Shown piece after piece: positions 27,846 to 36,822 of a DNA stretch of 64,000 bases (within the stretch, counting starts at the first letter, position 1; every line of letters starts with the position of its first letter). Made by a program: the position numbers and the translations under genes. This stretch comes from an uncultured Flavobacteriaceae bacterium (GTDB taxonomy: Bacteria; Bacteroidota; Bacteroidia; Flavobacteriales; Flavobacteriaceae), in contig CANMFO010000002.1 of assembly GCA_947497245.1 (NCBI GenBank), positions 434,001 through 498,000 of the forward strand, written 5' to 3'. Under the pieces are notes generated by a model that made no database searches, was not told the origin of the DNA, and saw only the letters and a list, made by a program, of their open reading frames with translations.

Positions 27846-28676
27846 ATGAAGCAGAAAACAAATGTTCTTTTAGTATTGGCCACCGTGTTGTTTGCATCGT
27901 ACACTTTCGCGCAACGCGGAGTCCGTATCGCCTATGTCGACATGGAATATATCTTGGAAAATGTGGAGGAGTACAGGGACGCCAGCGAACAACTGGAGAT
28001 CAAAGTACAGAAGTGGAAGGTAGAGATAGAACAAAAGCAAAGTGTCGTAGATCAAATGAAAAAGGATCTTATGGCCGAAAAAGTACTGCTCACAGACGAA
28101 TTGATCAGCGAGCGCGAGGAGGAGATACAGATACTGGAAAGGGAAATGTTGGAGTATCAGCAAGACCGTTTTGGCCCCCAGGGCGATTTAGTGCTGCAAA
28201 AAAGACAATTGATCCAACCCATACAGGATCAGGTATTCAATGAAGTACAGAAAATAGGGGCCAATAAAAAGTATGATTTTATTTTCGATAAATCGGCGGA
28301 TGTCGTAATGTTGTACTCCCAAAAAAGGCACGACATCAGCGACTTGATTTTAAGAGGGATAGCGCGGACGAGAAGGGTGAGTGCCCCGAGGAAAAAAGCG
28401 AGTAGAAATAGCTTGGAGAACTTCGAGGGAGAGCCGGCGGAAGAGCAGCCCACCGAGGCACTATTGGAAAGGAAGGAAAAGGCGAAACAAGCGCAGGAGG
28501 CAAGGGCCAAAACAGCCGATGAGAAACGGGCGGCGCAACAGAAATTGAGGGAAGAACGCAAAAAGGCCTACGAAGAAAGAAGAAAAAAACTGTTGGAAGA
28601 AAGGGAAGCCAAAAGAAAGGCCAAACAGGAGGAAAGGAAAAAGCAAACTGAACAGGAAGACGATACGATCAACTAA
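27846..28676 (+). CDS. OmpH/Skp-family periplasmic chaperone with long charged tail
   Basis: Skp-type chaperones hold unfolded outer-membrane proteins in the periplasm on their way to BamA. The 276-residue product has a signal peptide (LLVLATVLFASYTFAQ), the OmpH start RIAYVDMEYILENV and long helical tentacle segments. The family normally ends near residue 170. Here about 100 more residues follow: a linker with EGEPAEEQPTE, then a near-pure Lys/Arg/Glu helix (KAYEERRKKLLEEREAKRKA), probably a coiled coil. The ATG at 27846 precedes the signal peptide. A paralogue follows at 28808. Confidence 0.9.
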   Translation: MKQKTNVLLVLATVLFASYTFAQRGVRIAYVDMEYILENVEEYRDASEQLEIKVQKWKVEIEQKQSVVDQMKKDLMAEKVLLTDELISEREEEIQILEREMLEYQQDRFGPQGDLVLQKRQLIQPIQDQVFNEVQKIGANKKYDFIFDKSADVVMLYSQKRHDISDLILRGIARTRRVSAPRKKASRNSLENFEGEPAEEQPTEALLERKEKAKQAQEARAKTADEKRAAQQKLREERKKAYEERRKKLLEEREAKRKAKQEERKKQTEQEDDTIN

Positions 28677-28807
28677 GGGAAATCGGAACGAGGTGAGGCC
28701 GAAGGGCCGGCCAAGTGGCGCTTTGAACAAAATAAAAAGTAACTGAAAACTGAAGCCAACAAAAGATCATTAACCATAAATTAACTCAAATATTTTAATT
28801 AGAAATC

Positions 28808-29317
28808 ATGAAGCACTTAAAGAAAATAGCAGTAGCCGTAGTTTTGTTCGCAGCCGCTACCAGTTTTGTAAATGCCCAGAGCAAGGTTGCGCATATTGAT
28901 GTAACGCAACTGTTGTCCGCCATGCCGGAGATGAAGACTGCCGAAGCGGAACTCAAAAAACTTTCCGAAACCTACAACGCGGACATTGAACTTTCAATGA
29001 CCGAATTTCAAAACAAGGCGACCCAATACCAAAACGAAGCCCCTTCCAAATCCAAGGAGGAAAATGAAAAAAGGGCGGTCGAGCTCCAAGGGATCCAAAA
29101 GAACATTGGGGAAGCCAACCAGGCGGCCCAAAGGGAATTGCAGAAAAAACAAGGCGAGCTTTTTGCGCCCATCATGGACAAGGCCAAGGCCGCAATCGAA
29201 AAAGTCGCTACGGACCAAGGGTTCAATTATGTACTGGACGCCCAGGCGGGCGCAGGCTTGATCGTTGCCAAGGGCAAGGACTTACTTACCGATGTGAAAA
29301 AGGAATTGGGCATCTGA
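28808..29317 (+). CDS. OmpH/Skp-family periplasmic chaperone, standard length
   Basis: A 169-residue Skp paralogue: signal peptide IAVAVVLFAAATSFVNAQ, then SKVAHIDVTQLLSAMPEMK, two long amphipathic helices rich in Lys, Glu and Gln, and the closing beta region GFNYVLDAQAGAGLIVAKG. Unlike the preceding copy it has no tail extension. Two consecutive ompH genes after bamA are usual in flavobacteria. A strong bidirectional terminator follows, ending the envelope block; the glutamate racemase gene often found next in relatives is not here. Confidence 0.93.
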   Translation: MKHLKKIAVAVVLFAAATSFVNAQSKVAHIDVTQLLSAMPEMKTAEAELKKLSETYNADIELSMTEFQNKATQYQNEAPSKSKEENEKRAVELQGIQKNIGEANQAAQRELQKKQGELFAPIMDKAKAAIEKVATDQGFNYVLDAQAGAGLIVAKGKDLLTDVKKELGI

Positions 29318-29329
29318 GAAAATTACACT

Positions 29330-29366
29330 AAAAAAAACGTCCATAATAGTATGGACGTTTTTTTTT
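29330..29366. terminator. Bidirectional terminator
   Basis: AAACGTCCATA and TATGGACGTTT form a stem flanked by A-runs on the left and nine T on the right, between the convergent ompH and glycosyltransferase genes. Confidence 0.9.
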
Positions 29367-29398
29367 GCCTTTTTTTCATCAGGACCAGGAAAGGACGG

Positions 29399-30250
29399 TC
29401 ATACCAATTTTCGTTTGATGTTCCGCCACCGTAGTTTTCGGATAAAATGACCTTCTTCTTCCGAGATCAAATAGGGTTCTTTTCCCCTTTCTGCCTGTAG
29501 GTATCCCTCCATATTGTCGAAAAAGGCATTGGTCTTTCTTTGTTTCCAGGCCATTTTCAAAGAAGCGATAAAGGTGATCCAAAAGCCATATCGCATCCCG
29601 TACATCGCCTTGCCCTGGAGGAACTTCGCTTTGGCATTGTAGGCATTTCCAGTGGGGCGGAGGTGCTTCACAACGAGTTTGTCGTCCGTATAGATGTCAT
29701 AGTTATGGTACTGTGCCAAAAGCTCGTCCACCGTATCCCAGCCCATTGCGGCTTTAAGTCCCCCAATAGCCTCAAGGCAACTTTTGGAATATGCCTTGAA
29801 TGCCCCCCGAACATGATTTTTGTCCATAGGGTGGTTTAGCTTCCATTTTCCCTCCGAATCCTGTTCATAGGCAAATCCACCTGCAATGCCCACTTTGGGG
29901 TTTCCTCTGAAGATAAAGGCGATTTTTTCCAGATAATCGTCAGGAAGCACAATATCGGCGTCCAATTTGATCAAAAAATCATATTCCGCATCCAAAACGT
30001 CCAACCCCTTGTTAAAGGCATTGATGACCTTGCTTCCCGGCATATGGGCAGCGGACGAACTCGTGTTTATTTTTAGGAACAGGGCATTTTCGGCAACAAA
30101 TCGGTCTATGACCGCTTCGGTACCATCTGTGGAATGATCGTTGACCACCACCACCTTTTTGGGCAGGAGTGTCTGCCTTAGGACAGCTTGTAAGGTTCCA
30201 CCCAAAAAAGCCTCCTCGTTATGTGCCGGAATAATAATATAACAGTTCAT
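29399..30250 (-). CDS. Family 2 glycosyltransferase
   Basis: A 283-residue GT-A fold protein: IIIPAHNEEAFLGGTL at the start, the nucleotide-binding VVVNDHSTDGT (about residues 34-44) and the metal-binding DxD motif LIKLDADIVLPDDY (about 93-106). A hydrophobic C-terminal stretch (GFWITFIASLKMAW) may contact the membrane. It transfers a sugar from a nucleotide donor to an unknown acceptor. The ATG at 30250 (MNCYIIIPAHNEE) directly precedes the fold. It is the last gene of a three-gene run with a methyltransferase and a ketosynthase III. Confidence 0.88.
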   Translation of the reverse strand: MNCYIIIPAHNEEAFLGGTLQAVLRQTLLPKKVVVVNDHSTDGTEAVIDRFVAENALFLKINTSSSAAHMPGSKVINAFNKGLDVLDAEYDFLIKLDADIVLPDDYLEKIAFIFRGNPKVGIAGGFAYEQDSEGKWKLNHPMDKNHVRGAFKAYSKSCLEAIGGLKAAMGWDTVDELLAQYHNYDIYTDDKLVVKHLRPTGNAYNAKAKFLQGKAMYGMRYGFWITFIASLKMAWKQRKTNAFFDNMEGYLQAERGKEPYLISEEEGHFIRKLRWRNIKRKLV

Positions 30251-30396
30251 AGATTGTGGTTCCAAACGATGAAATTTAGAGAATACCCCCAAGAATTACA
30301 AGCCAAAAAGAACCAAGGACATGCAAAGAACAAGACTGAGGGCCCTGTTCCATAGCGCGGGCTCTTCCATTCCTGGATGTCTTAAAACATGTAGGC

Positions 30397-30927
30397 CTAG
30401 GGGTTGGACTGTCTTATGGCGTATACCATATAATATCGTGGCACAAAACTTCTAAGTAGGGGCCTAAGCCCGACCTTTTTGACAGGATTTGTGAATTTCT
30501 CCCTATCGATAATTTTCCAGCCCGCTTTGTTCAAGAGCCAATCGAATTGCCAGTCCTCAAATTCATGGTAATGGCGGTCCCAAGGGTCGACCTTGCTTTG
30601 GTAGGCCGGGGCGAACCACAAGCGCAACGGAATGCTCGCGACCAGTTTGTCCGCCTTGATTTCCCTCAATACATTGAAGGGAGCCAACATATGCTCAAAA
30701 ATTTCAAAGGCCGTGACCACCTTGGCCTGGGAGTTCCGGACACTGGTAAAGTCGATGTCCAGATCTTCCCCTTGGGTATTGGCGACCGCATACCCCTGCT
30801 CGATCATTATCTTGGAAAAAGGGTTTTCCACGCCAAGGTCAAGAATAGGTTCCGTGGTTGAAACATTTTTTTTCAAGAATCTTAAGGTGTGCTGAAAACG
30901 CTTGCTGGGATAATTTTTTTCGTACAT
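30397..30927 (-). CDS. Small class I SAM methyltransferase
   Basis: A 176-residue Rossmann-type methyltransferase. Motif I is short, ILDLGVENPFS (about residues 28-38); the acidic strand-2 end appears in GEDLDIDF, and a post-motif AFEIFEHMLAPFNVLREI follows. The C-terminal half is aromatic (WFAPAYQSKVDPWDRHYHEF). The substrate is unknown. It starts one base after the ketosynthase stop codon, so the two are translationally coupled and probably work in one pathway. Confidence 0.75.
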   Translation of the reverse strand: MYEKNYPSKRFQHTLRFLKKNVSTTEPILDLGVENPFSKIMIEQGYAVANTQGEDLDIDFTSVRNSQAKVVTAFEIFEHMLAPFNVLREIKADKLVASIPLRLWFAPAYQSKVDPWDRHYHEFEDWQFDWLLNKAGWKIIDREKFTNPVKKVGLRPLLRSFVPRYYMVYAIRQSNP

Positions 30928-30928
30928 T

Positions 30929-31987
30929 TTATACGCGATAAACGATGGCGTTTAAATTCATGCCCGCGCCAACGCTTGCAAAGATAACAACATCTCCTTT
31001 CTGAATTTGCTGATTTTCCAATTTTCCCTTACGTACCATATCGAAAAGCGTGGGGATGGTGGCCACCGAACTGTTTCCCATTTCATGGATGTTCATCGGC
31101 ATGACCCCTTCAGGCATCTCCCTGTTGAACAGTGCGTAAAATCGCTGGACAATTGCCGCATCCATTTTTTCATTGGCCTGATGGATGAATATTTTTTTCA
31201 GATCTTGGATTCCCACGCCGCTGGATACGAGGCAGTCCTTCATGGCCTGGGGCACATTATTGACCGCAAATTCATAGATTTTTTTACCGTACATTTTAAT
31301 GTACTTGGTATGGTCCTGGGCCCGGTGGTCGTAAGACTTCCCAAAGAATAGAAAATAGGCTTCCTCGTAGGCATGGGTGGCGGAAGCATGGGACAGCAGT
31401 TGCCCCCCATTCTCAGTGGCCTCCAATAAAGTGGCTCCGGCGCCATCTGAATAGATCATGGAATCCCTATCATGCGGATCCACAACACGGGAAAGGGTCT
31501 CTGCACCAATGACCAAACATTTTTTTGCGATACCGCTTTTAATGAACGCATTGGCCTGCACCACACCCTCGATCCATCCCGGACAACCAAAAAGCAGGTC
31601 ATAAGCAATGCATCGGTTGTTCTTGATGCGCAAAAGGTGCTTCACCCTTGAGGCCAAACTGGGCAGGGTGTCTCCTTGTGATTGTCCGTGGGCCACGTCT
31701 CCAAAATTATGGGCAAAGATGATGTAGTCGAGTTCTTCTTTGTCGATGCCGGCATCCGTTATGGCCTTTTCGGCAGCAAGGAACCCCAAGTCGGACGTAT
31801 TCAGGCTGTTTTCGGCGTAACGCCTCGCGCCAATGCCCGTGATGGCCTTGAACTTTTCAATAACAATGTCGTTGGCGTGTTTAAAGGGAGTGCCATCGGA
31901 GTTCAGAAAATCATGGGAGGAAAAATCAGCATTGTCGATGGAAATGGAAGGAATGCAACATCCTGTTCCCGTGATGGCTATGTTCAT
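30929..31987 (-). CDS. 3-oxoacyl-ACP synthase III (KAS III)-like enzyme
   Basis: A 352-residue thiolase-fold condensing enzyme. The full KAS III triad is present: Cys135 in LLFGCPGW, His269 in IFIHQANEKM and Asn305 in MGNSSVATIP. It is longer than FabH (about 320 residues) and differs in the N-terminal half, so it is more likely a specialised member that makes or releases a secondary lipid or polyketide-type product than the housekeeping FabH. It is the first gene of a run with a coupled methyltransferase and a glycosyltransferase. Confidence 0.85.
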   Translation of the reverse strand: MNIAITGTGCCIPSISIDNADFSSHDFLNSDGTPFKHANDIVIEKFKAITGIGARRYAENSLNTSDLGFLAAEKAITDAGIDKEELDYIIFAHNFGDVAHGQSQGDTLPSLASRVKHLLRIKNNRCIAYDLLFGCPGWIEGVVQANAFIKSGIAKKCLVIGAETLSRVVDPHDRDSMIYSDGAGATLLEATENGGQLLSHASATHAYEEAYFLFFGKSYDHRAQDHTKYIKMYGKKIYEFAVNNVPQAMKDCLVSSGVGIQDLKKIFIHQANEKMDAAIVQRFYALFNREMPEGVMPMNIHEMGNSSVATIPTLFDMVRKGKLENQQIQKGDVVIFASVGAGMNLNAIVYRV

Positions 31988-32156
31988 GGAGCGACCTGTT
32001 GGTTATCACCTAAAAGTAGGGAACCTCCATTTGTAAATTGGACAGGTTCAATTTACAATACGATGCACAAGCGCCCAAAGCTACCGCCAATATATCGCAA
32101 AAAAAACTTTCCGAAAGTTCATAAAGACCCCTGATCGCCCATATTTAATAGGATGG

Positions 32157-35006
32157 TCAAGCTTCCGCGTAGGCTTCGATGGGAGCGCAGGTGCAAATCA
32201 AATTACGATCGCCATACGCATCATCGACCCTTCGGACCGATGGCCAAAACTTGTTCTCGGATACATAGGGCAAGGGGAATGCCGCTTTTTCCCGACTATA
32301 GGCAAAATCCCATTGGTCGCTGGTCACCATCTCCATGGTGTGCGGGGAATTCTTTAGGACATTGTTGGGATCTCCCAGTTTTGCGGCCGCGATTTCGGCC
32401 CGGATGGAAAGCATCGCGTCACAAAAACGATCCAGTTCCGCCAAGCTTTCACTTTCCGTGGGTTCGATCATTACGGTACCCGCGACCGGAAAGGATACAG
32501 TGGGTGCATGAAATCCATAGTCCATCAAACGCTTGGCGATATCGGTAACTTCGATCCCGTGTTGTTTGAACGGTCGGCAATCCAATATCATCTCATGTGC
32601 CGCCCTACCTTTTTCACCGGTGTACAGTACGTGGTATTCCCCGTTCAAGCGATGTTTGATATAGTTGGCGTTCAAAATCGCGATCTCGGTGGAGCGCTTC
32701 AATCCCTGTTCACCCAACATCACGATGTATCCGTAGGAAATCAGACACGCCAGGGAACTGCCCCAGGGCGCTGCGGAAATACTCGTAATGGCCTTTTCGC
32801 CTCCCGTTTTGATCACCGGATTGCCCGGTAGGAACGGGGCCAATTGATCGGCGACGCATATGGGCCCCACGCCGGGGCCTCCCCCTCCATGGGGTATGGC
32901 AAAGGTTTTGTGAAGGTTCAGGTGGCATACATCCGCCCCGATGGTGGCCGGGTTGGTCAATCCCACCTGGGCGTTCATATTGGCGCCATCCATATATACC
33001 TGACCTCCATGGTCATGAATCAATTGGGTAATCCGTTTGATGGAAGACTCAAAAACGCCATGGGTCGAGGGGTAGGTGACCATCAAAGCGGCCAGGTGGT
33101 CCGAATGCTTCAATACTTTTTCCTCAAGATCTACCACATCGATATTCCCCCGATCATCGGTCTTGGTGACCACGACCTGCATTCCCGCCATGACAGCGGA
33201 AGCCGGATTCGTCCCGTGCGCCGAAGCTGGAATGATACAGATGTTGCGATGCCCTTCATTTAGGGACTCGTGGTAGGCACGGATGGCCATCAGACCGGCA
33301 TACTCCCCTTGCGCACCTGAGTTGGGCTGTAGCGAGGTCGCAGCGAACCCGGTAATAATGGTCAGTTGCTTTTCCAGTTTTTTTAAGACATTTTGATAGC
33401 CTTCGGCTTGTTCGATGGGCACAAAGGGATGGATGTTCCCCCATTTGGCCCAACTCAAGGGCAGCATTTCGGTTGCTGCATTCAACTTCATGGTGCAACT
33501 TCCAAGCGAAATCATGGAGTGGTTCAGCGCCAGATCCTTGCGCTCCAATTTTTTGATATAGCGCATCAGCTCGGTTTCCGAATGGTAGGCGTCGAAGATT
33601 TGGTTTTCCATAAAGGGAGTATCCCGTTTTATGCCATTTGTGATCGAGGTATTGGTGGACAATCCTTCAATTTGAACGGCCGGTTTGTCCAATGCCCTGG
33701 CAAAAACATCCAAGATCTGCTGAAGGTCTTTAAGGGAGGTCGCCTCGTTCAGGGCAATGGAAACCGTTCCATTATCCACATACAGGAAGTTGATCTCCTG
33801 TTTTTCGGCGATCGGCCTCACTTTTAGGGCATCCGCCTTGATCGTGATGGTATCAAAATAGGAAGTGTTCACCTGGTACAATCCCATTTTTTCCAGACCT
33901 TCGGCCAAAGTGCTTGCAGAGGCATGGACCTTGTTGGCAATGTACCTCAGCCCTTTGGGTCCGTGATAAACGGCATACATGCCCGCCATTACGGCCAAAA
34001 GCACCTGCGCCGTGCAGATGTTCGAGGTGGCTTTATCGCGTTTGATATGTTGTTCCCTGGTCTGCAGGGCCATGCGAAACGCTGCTTTGCCATCGGTGTC
34101 CTTGGTTACCCCGATGATACGACCGGGAATGGACCTTTTGTAAGCTTCCTTGGTGGCAAAAAAGGCGGCATGGGGCCCACCATATCCCAAAGGAATGCCA
34201 AAACGTTGGGTGGTGCCGACCACCACGTCCACTCCAAATTCCCCTGGAGGGGTCAGCAGCACCAAACTCAGGATATCTGCCGCCACGGCTACCTTGATGT
34301 CATTCTCCTTTGCTTTGGAGACAAAACGCCCGTAATCGAAGACCTGCCCGTGTTTTCCCGGATACTGCAACAGGACCCCGTAATAGGCACTGCCGAAATC
34401 GAAGGTTTCATGGTTCCCGCTTACCAATTCGATGCCCAAAGGGGTGGCACGTGTCTGTAAAAGCGACAACGTTTGCGGCAACACTTCTTCGGAAACAAAG
34501 AACTTGAGCACCTTGTTTTTCTTTTGGTCGCGGCTTCTCAGATCATAGAGCATGGTCATGGCCTCTGCCGCCGCGGTACTTTCATCCAACAGCGATGCGT
34601 TTGCGAGTTCCATGCCGGTGAGGTCGGTGACCACTGTTTGGAAGTTGAGGAGTGCCTCCAAACGCCCTTGGGCGATCTCGGCCTGATAGGGTGTGTAGGC
34701 CGTGTACCAGCCCGGATTTTCAAGAATGTTCCTCTTGATGACCGATGGAGTGATACATTCGTGGTACCCGAGTCCAATATAACTTTTAAAAACCTTGTTC
34801 TGTTCGGACAGTTGTTGGATATGGGAAAGAAATTCGTGCTCGCTCATGGGATCGTCAAGTTCCAGCGGTTGCTGCAGTCGGATGTCGTCTGGAATGGTCT
34901 CACAAATGAGCTGTTCCAAATTTTCGACCTCGATGGTCTTGAGCATATGTTGAAGGTCTTCTTCCCTGATGCCGATATGGCGCGATGCAAACACGTCCGT
35001 TTTCAT
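32157..35006 (-). CDS. gcvP: Glycine dehydrogenase (decarboxylating), P-protein of the glycine cleavage system
   Basis: Decarboxylates glycine with pyridoxal phosphate and passes the aminomethyl group to the lipoyl arm of GcvH. The 949-residue homologous-fusion form (N- and C-half in one chain) has the PLP Lys at about residue 700 in LNLHKTFAIPHGGGGPG. The N-half carries HECITPSVIKRNILENPGWY and GIPLGYGGPHAAFFA. A -7 box TAAATTTG (35015-35022) lies just upstream of the ATG. gcvT and gcvH are not in the window. It is divergent from the UbiA-like gene. Confidence 0.97.
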   Translation of the reverse strand: MKTDVFASRHIGIREEDLQHMLKTIEVENLEQLICETIPDDIRLQQPLELDDPMSEHEFLSHIQQLSEQNKVFKSYIGLGYHECITPSVIKRNILENPGWYTAYTPYQAEIAQGRLEALLNFQTVVTDLTGMELANASLLDESTAAAEAMTMLYDLRSRDQKKNKVLKFFVSEEVLPQTLSLLQTRATPLGIELVSGNHETFDFGSAYYGVLLQYPGKHGQVFDYGRFVSKAKENDIKVAVAADILSLVLLTPPGEFGVDVVVGTTQRFGIPLGYGGPHAAFFATKEAYKRSIPGRIIGVTKDTDGKAAFRMALQTREQHIKRDKATSNICTAQVLLAVMAGMYAVYHGPKGLRYIANKVHASASTLAEGLEKMGLYQVNTSYFDTITIKADALKVRPIAEKQEINFLYVDNGTVSIALNEATSLKDLQQILDVFARALDKPAVQIEGLSTNTSITNGIKRDTPFMENQIFDAYHSETELMRYIKKLERKDLALNHSMISLGSCTMKLNAATEMLPLSWAKWGNIHPFVPIEQAEGYQNVLKKLEKQLTIITGFAATSLQPNSGAQGEYAGLMAIRAYHESLNEGHRNICIIPASAHGTNPASAVMAGMQVVVTKTDDRGNIDVVDLEEKVLKHSDHLAALMVTYPSTHGVFESSIKRITQLIHDHGGQVYMDGANMNAQVGLTNPATIGADVCHLNLHKTFAIPHGGGGPGVGPICVADQLAPFLPGNPVIKTGGEKAITSISAAPWGSSLACLISYGYIVMLGEQGLKRSTEIAILNANYIKHRLNGEYHVLYTGEKGRAAHEMILDCRPFKQHGIEVTDIAKRLMDYGFHAPTVSFPVAGTVMIEPTESESLAELDRFCDAMLSIRAEIAAAKLGDPNNVLKNSPHTMEMVTSDQWDFAYSREKAAFPLPYVSENKFWPSVRRVDDAYGDRNLICTCAPIEAYAEA

Positions 35007-35142
35007 ATAGCAAGCAAATTTATTCGAATTAGTTGCGCAAAATTAGGTATTAATTGCCTTAAAACAGTGCTATTATCGATGAACTGCGCTAAAGTTTTTA
35101 ACCAAAACCAAAGGTTATAAACAGTTTGGCTACTTTTGCCCA

Positions 35143-35967
35143 ATGAAGAGGCTGCGGCTTGTTTTTGCCTTCTATCTGGATGCCAGTATACATGTGGCTT
35201 TGGCGGTTTTTGCCCTGGTGTTTTGCACGGGGTATACACTGCATATCTTGATCGATGGCCATCTGGCCTATTTTTTGCTGTTCGGATCGATAAGCTGCTA
35301 CAATTTTGTCAAATATGGGGTCGAGGCCGAAAAGTACATCAGGGTAGCCAACCGCTACCATAAAAACATCCAGTTTTTTAGTTTGATCTGTGTGGCCTTG
35401 TCCATGTACCATGCCTTTTTTTTGCCCGTTACTACCTGGCTGGGTATAGGGGTCCTTGTACTGCTCACCGGACTGTACGCACTTCCGGTGATGCCCGGGG
35501 CCAAAAATCTGAGGAATTGGGGCGGCTTCAAAATATTCTTGGTGGCCCTGGTCTGGGCCGGGACTACCGTAGTCCTCCCCGTTTTGGCAATAAGGGGGGA
35601 ATTGTCCTGGGATGTTTGGATCGAGACCTTGCAGCGTTTTTTATTGGTCTTGGCCCTATTGGTACCTTTTGAGATTCGCGACCTTCGGTACGACCGTCCC
35701 GAACTCAGAACGTTGCCGCAGCGATTTGGGGTGGCGAACACCAAAATCTTTGGAACGCTTTTGACGGTAGCCTTTTTCTTTCTTACCTTTTTGAAGGATA
35801 TTGTGCCCCTTCAAGAACTGGCCGGAAAAGGGCTCTTGTCCCTGGTCGTTTGTGCTGTGATTTTTATGACAAAGCGGAATCAATCCAAATATTTCGCCTC
35901 TTTTTGGGTGGAGTCCATACCCTTGTTTTGGTGGGGAATGTTGCTGGTTATATATAAATGGGCCTAA
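35143..35967 (+). CDS. UbiA-like integral membrane protein
   Basis: A 274-residue protein with seven or eight membrane helices. The second UbiA-type signature is visible at PFEIRDLRYDRPELRTLPQRFG (in part: EIRDLRYDRPELRTLPQRFG, about residues 174-193), which in prenyltransferases binds the magnesium-diphosphate. The first signature, normally NDxxDxxxD, is replaced by YNFVKYGVEAEKY and lacks the Asp residues. It may therefore be an inactive or altered member of the superfamily. Its stop codon overlaps that of the convergent zinc-finger gene by 4 bases. A -7-like TACTTTTG (35131-35138) lies very close to the ATG. Confidence 0.6.
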   Translation: MKRLRLVFAFYLDASIHVALAVFALVFCTGYTLHILIDGHLAYFLLFGSISCYNFVKYGVEAEKYIRVANRYHKNIQFFSLICVALSMYHAFFLPVTTWLGIGVLVLLTGLYALPVMPGAKNLRNWGGFKIFLVALVWAGTTVVLPVLAIRGELSWDVWIETLQRFLLVLALLVPFEIRDLRYDRPELRTLPQRFGVANTKIFGTLLTVAFFFLTFLKDIVPLQELAGKGLLSLVVCAVIFMTKRNQSKYFASFWVESIPLFWWGMLLVIYKWA

Positions 35968-36191
35968 ATTTTGTCCTGCAATTCCGTCTTCATTTTTGCC
36001 TTTTCGGATTCGGAAAGACTGTGCAGGTCCGCTTTTTGGCAAAGGGTGGTAAGCTGTGTATTCTGCTTGGTGAACTTTGAACAGGTTTTACACATGAAAA
36101 GATGAAATCTAAGTTTCATCTTTTCTACAAAGGTGGCTTCCCGGTATTGGGTTTTGTTACAAATTATGGCGGCTTGTTCGCAAGAAATCAT
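35964..36191 (-). CDS. Small zinc-binding anti-sigma-like protein (ZAS type)
   Basis: A 75-residue soluble protein with a CEQA start and the motif HLFMCKTC, which is the H-x3-C-x2-C zinc motif of ZAS anti-sigma factors. An upstream Cys in IICNKT could complete the site. No membrane segment is visible. The ATG at 36191 overlaps the sigma-factor TGA as ATGA, so the two are translationally coupled, as expected for a sigma/anti-sigma pair. The pairing is inferred from context and motif. Regulation by redox state is known for some ZAS proteins but is only a possibility here. Confidence 0.75.
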   Translation of the reverse strand: MISCEQAAIICNKTQYREATFVEKMKLRFHLFMCKTCSKFTKQNTQLTTLCQKADLHSLSESEKAKMKTELQDKI

Positions 36192-36748
36192 ATATTGAAC
36201 CAATTTTGGTTAAGACAGCCCATTAGGGCAGTTCGAGCCCTGTGGATCATTACCCACAGATTGGACGGGTTTATGTCGAGCTCCTTACAAATATCTTCGG
36301 TGCTTATGCCCTGAATCGTTTTCATATTAAAGACCAGGGCCTGTTTTTTTGGCAATTTGGAAATGCAACCGTAAATGGCAAGCCCAAGTTCCTCGTTTTC
36401 AATGGCATCGTTTTCCATGGTACTAAAGGGATCGGCCACTTGTTCCTCCAACCAATCGCCTTCCGCATCGCTGTTGGCACTATAGCCCATGCGAACCTCG
36501 GCCTTCCCTTTTTTGGAATTTATCTTTCGATAGTGATCGATCACCTTGCGTTTCAAAATCGCGATCAGCCACGTACGTTCCGCGGCATCGCCCTTGTAGT
36601 TTTTGGCCGATTTCAATCCAGCAAAAAAGGTATCCTGGACCAAGTCCCTGGCCACCTCCGCATCGCTTACCCGCCCTACCGCATAGTTGAAAAGGTAATC
36701 GGCATAGTTGTCTACCCAGGTATCAGGATGTAGTTCGTGCTCGACCAT
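36188..36748 (-). CDS. ECF-type RNA polymerase sigma factor
   Basis: A 186-residue sigma-70 family member with only regions 2 and 4. Region 2: DYLFNYAVGRVSDAEVARDLVQDTFFAGLK and RTWLIAILKRKVIDHYRK (read in pieces). Region 4 helix-turn-helix: GISTEDICKELDINPSNLWVMIHRARTAL. A linker of about 25 residues (KKGKAEVRMGYSANSDAEGD) is longer than usual. The start at 36748 (MVEHELH) is preferred because a -7 box lies at 36767-36774, inside the longer frame. It is followed by the ZAS-like gene with an ATGA overlap and is divergent from the rhodanese gene. Confidence 0.92.
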   Translation of the reverse strand: MVEHELHPDTWVDNYADYLFNYAVGRVSDAEVARDLVQDTFFAGLKSAKNYKGDAAERTWLIAILKRKVIDHYRKINSKKGKAEVRMGYSANSDAEGDWLEEQVADPFSTMENDAIENEELGLAIYGCISKLPKKQALVFNMKTIQGISTEDICKELDINPSNLWVMIHRARTALMGCLNQNWFNI

Positions 36749-36766
36749 ATTGTTTTTTAGAAGTAT

Positions 36767-36804
36767 CAAAAGTAATTCAATTTTAGTAAATATTATTATT
36801 TTTG
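36767..36804. promoter_or_regulatory. Two divergent -7 boxes, sigma factor and rhodanese genes
   Basis: Minus strand TACTTTTG (36774-36767) faces the sigma factor; plus strand TATTTTTG (36797-36804) faces the rhodanese gene. Both match TAnnTTTG, and the intervening AT-rich DNA could be shared by a regulator. Neither has a clear TTG at -33. Confidence 0.5.
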
Positions 36805-36822
36805 GAGCAAAGCCCCATTACA

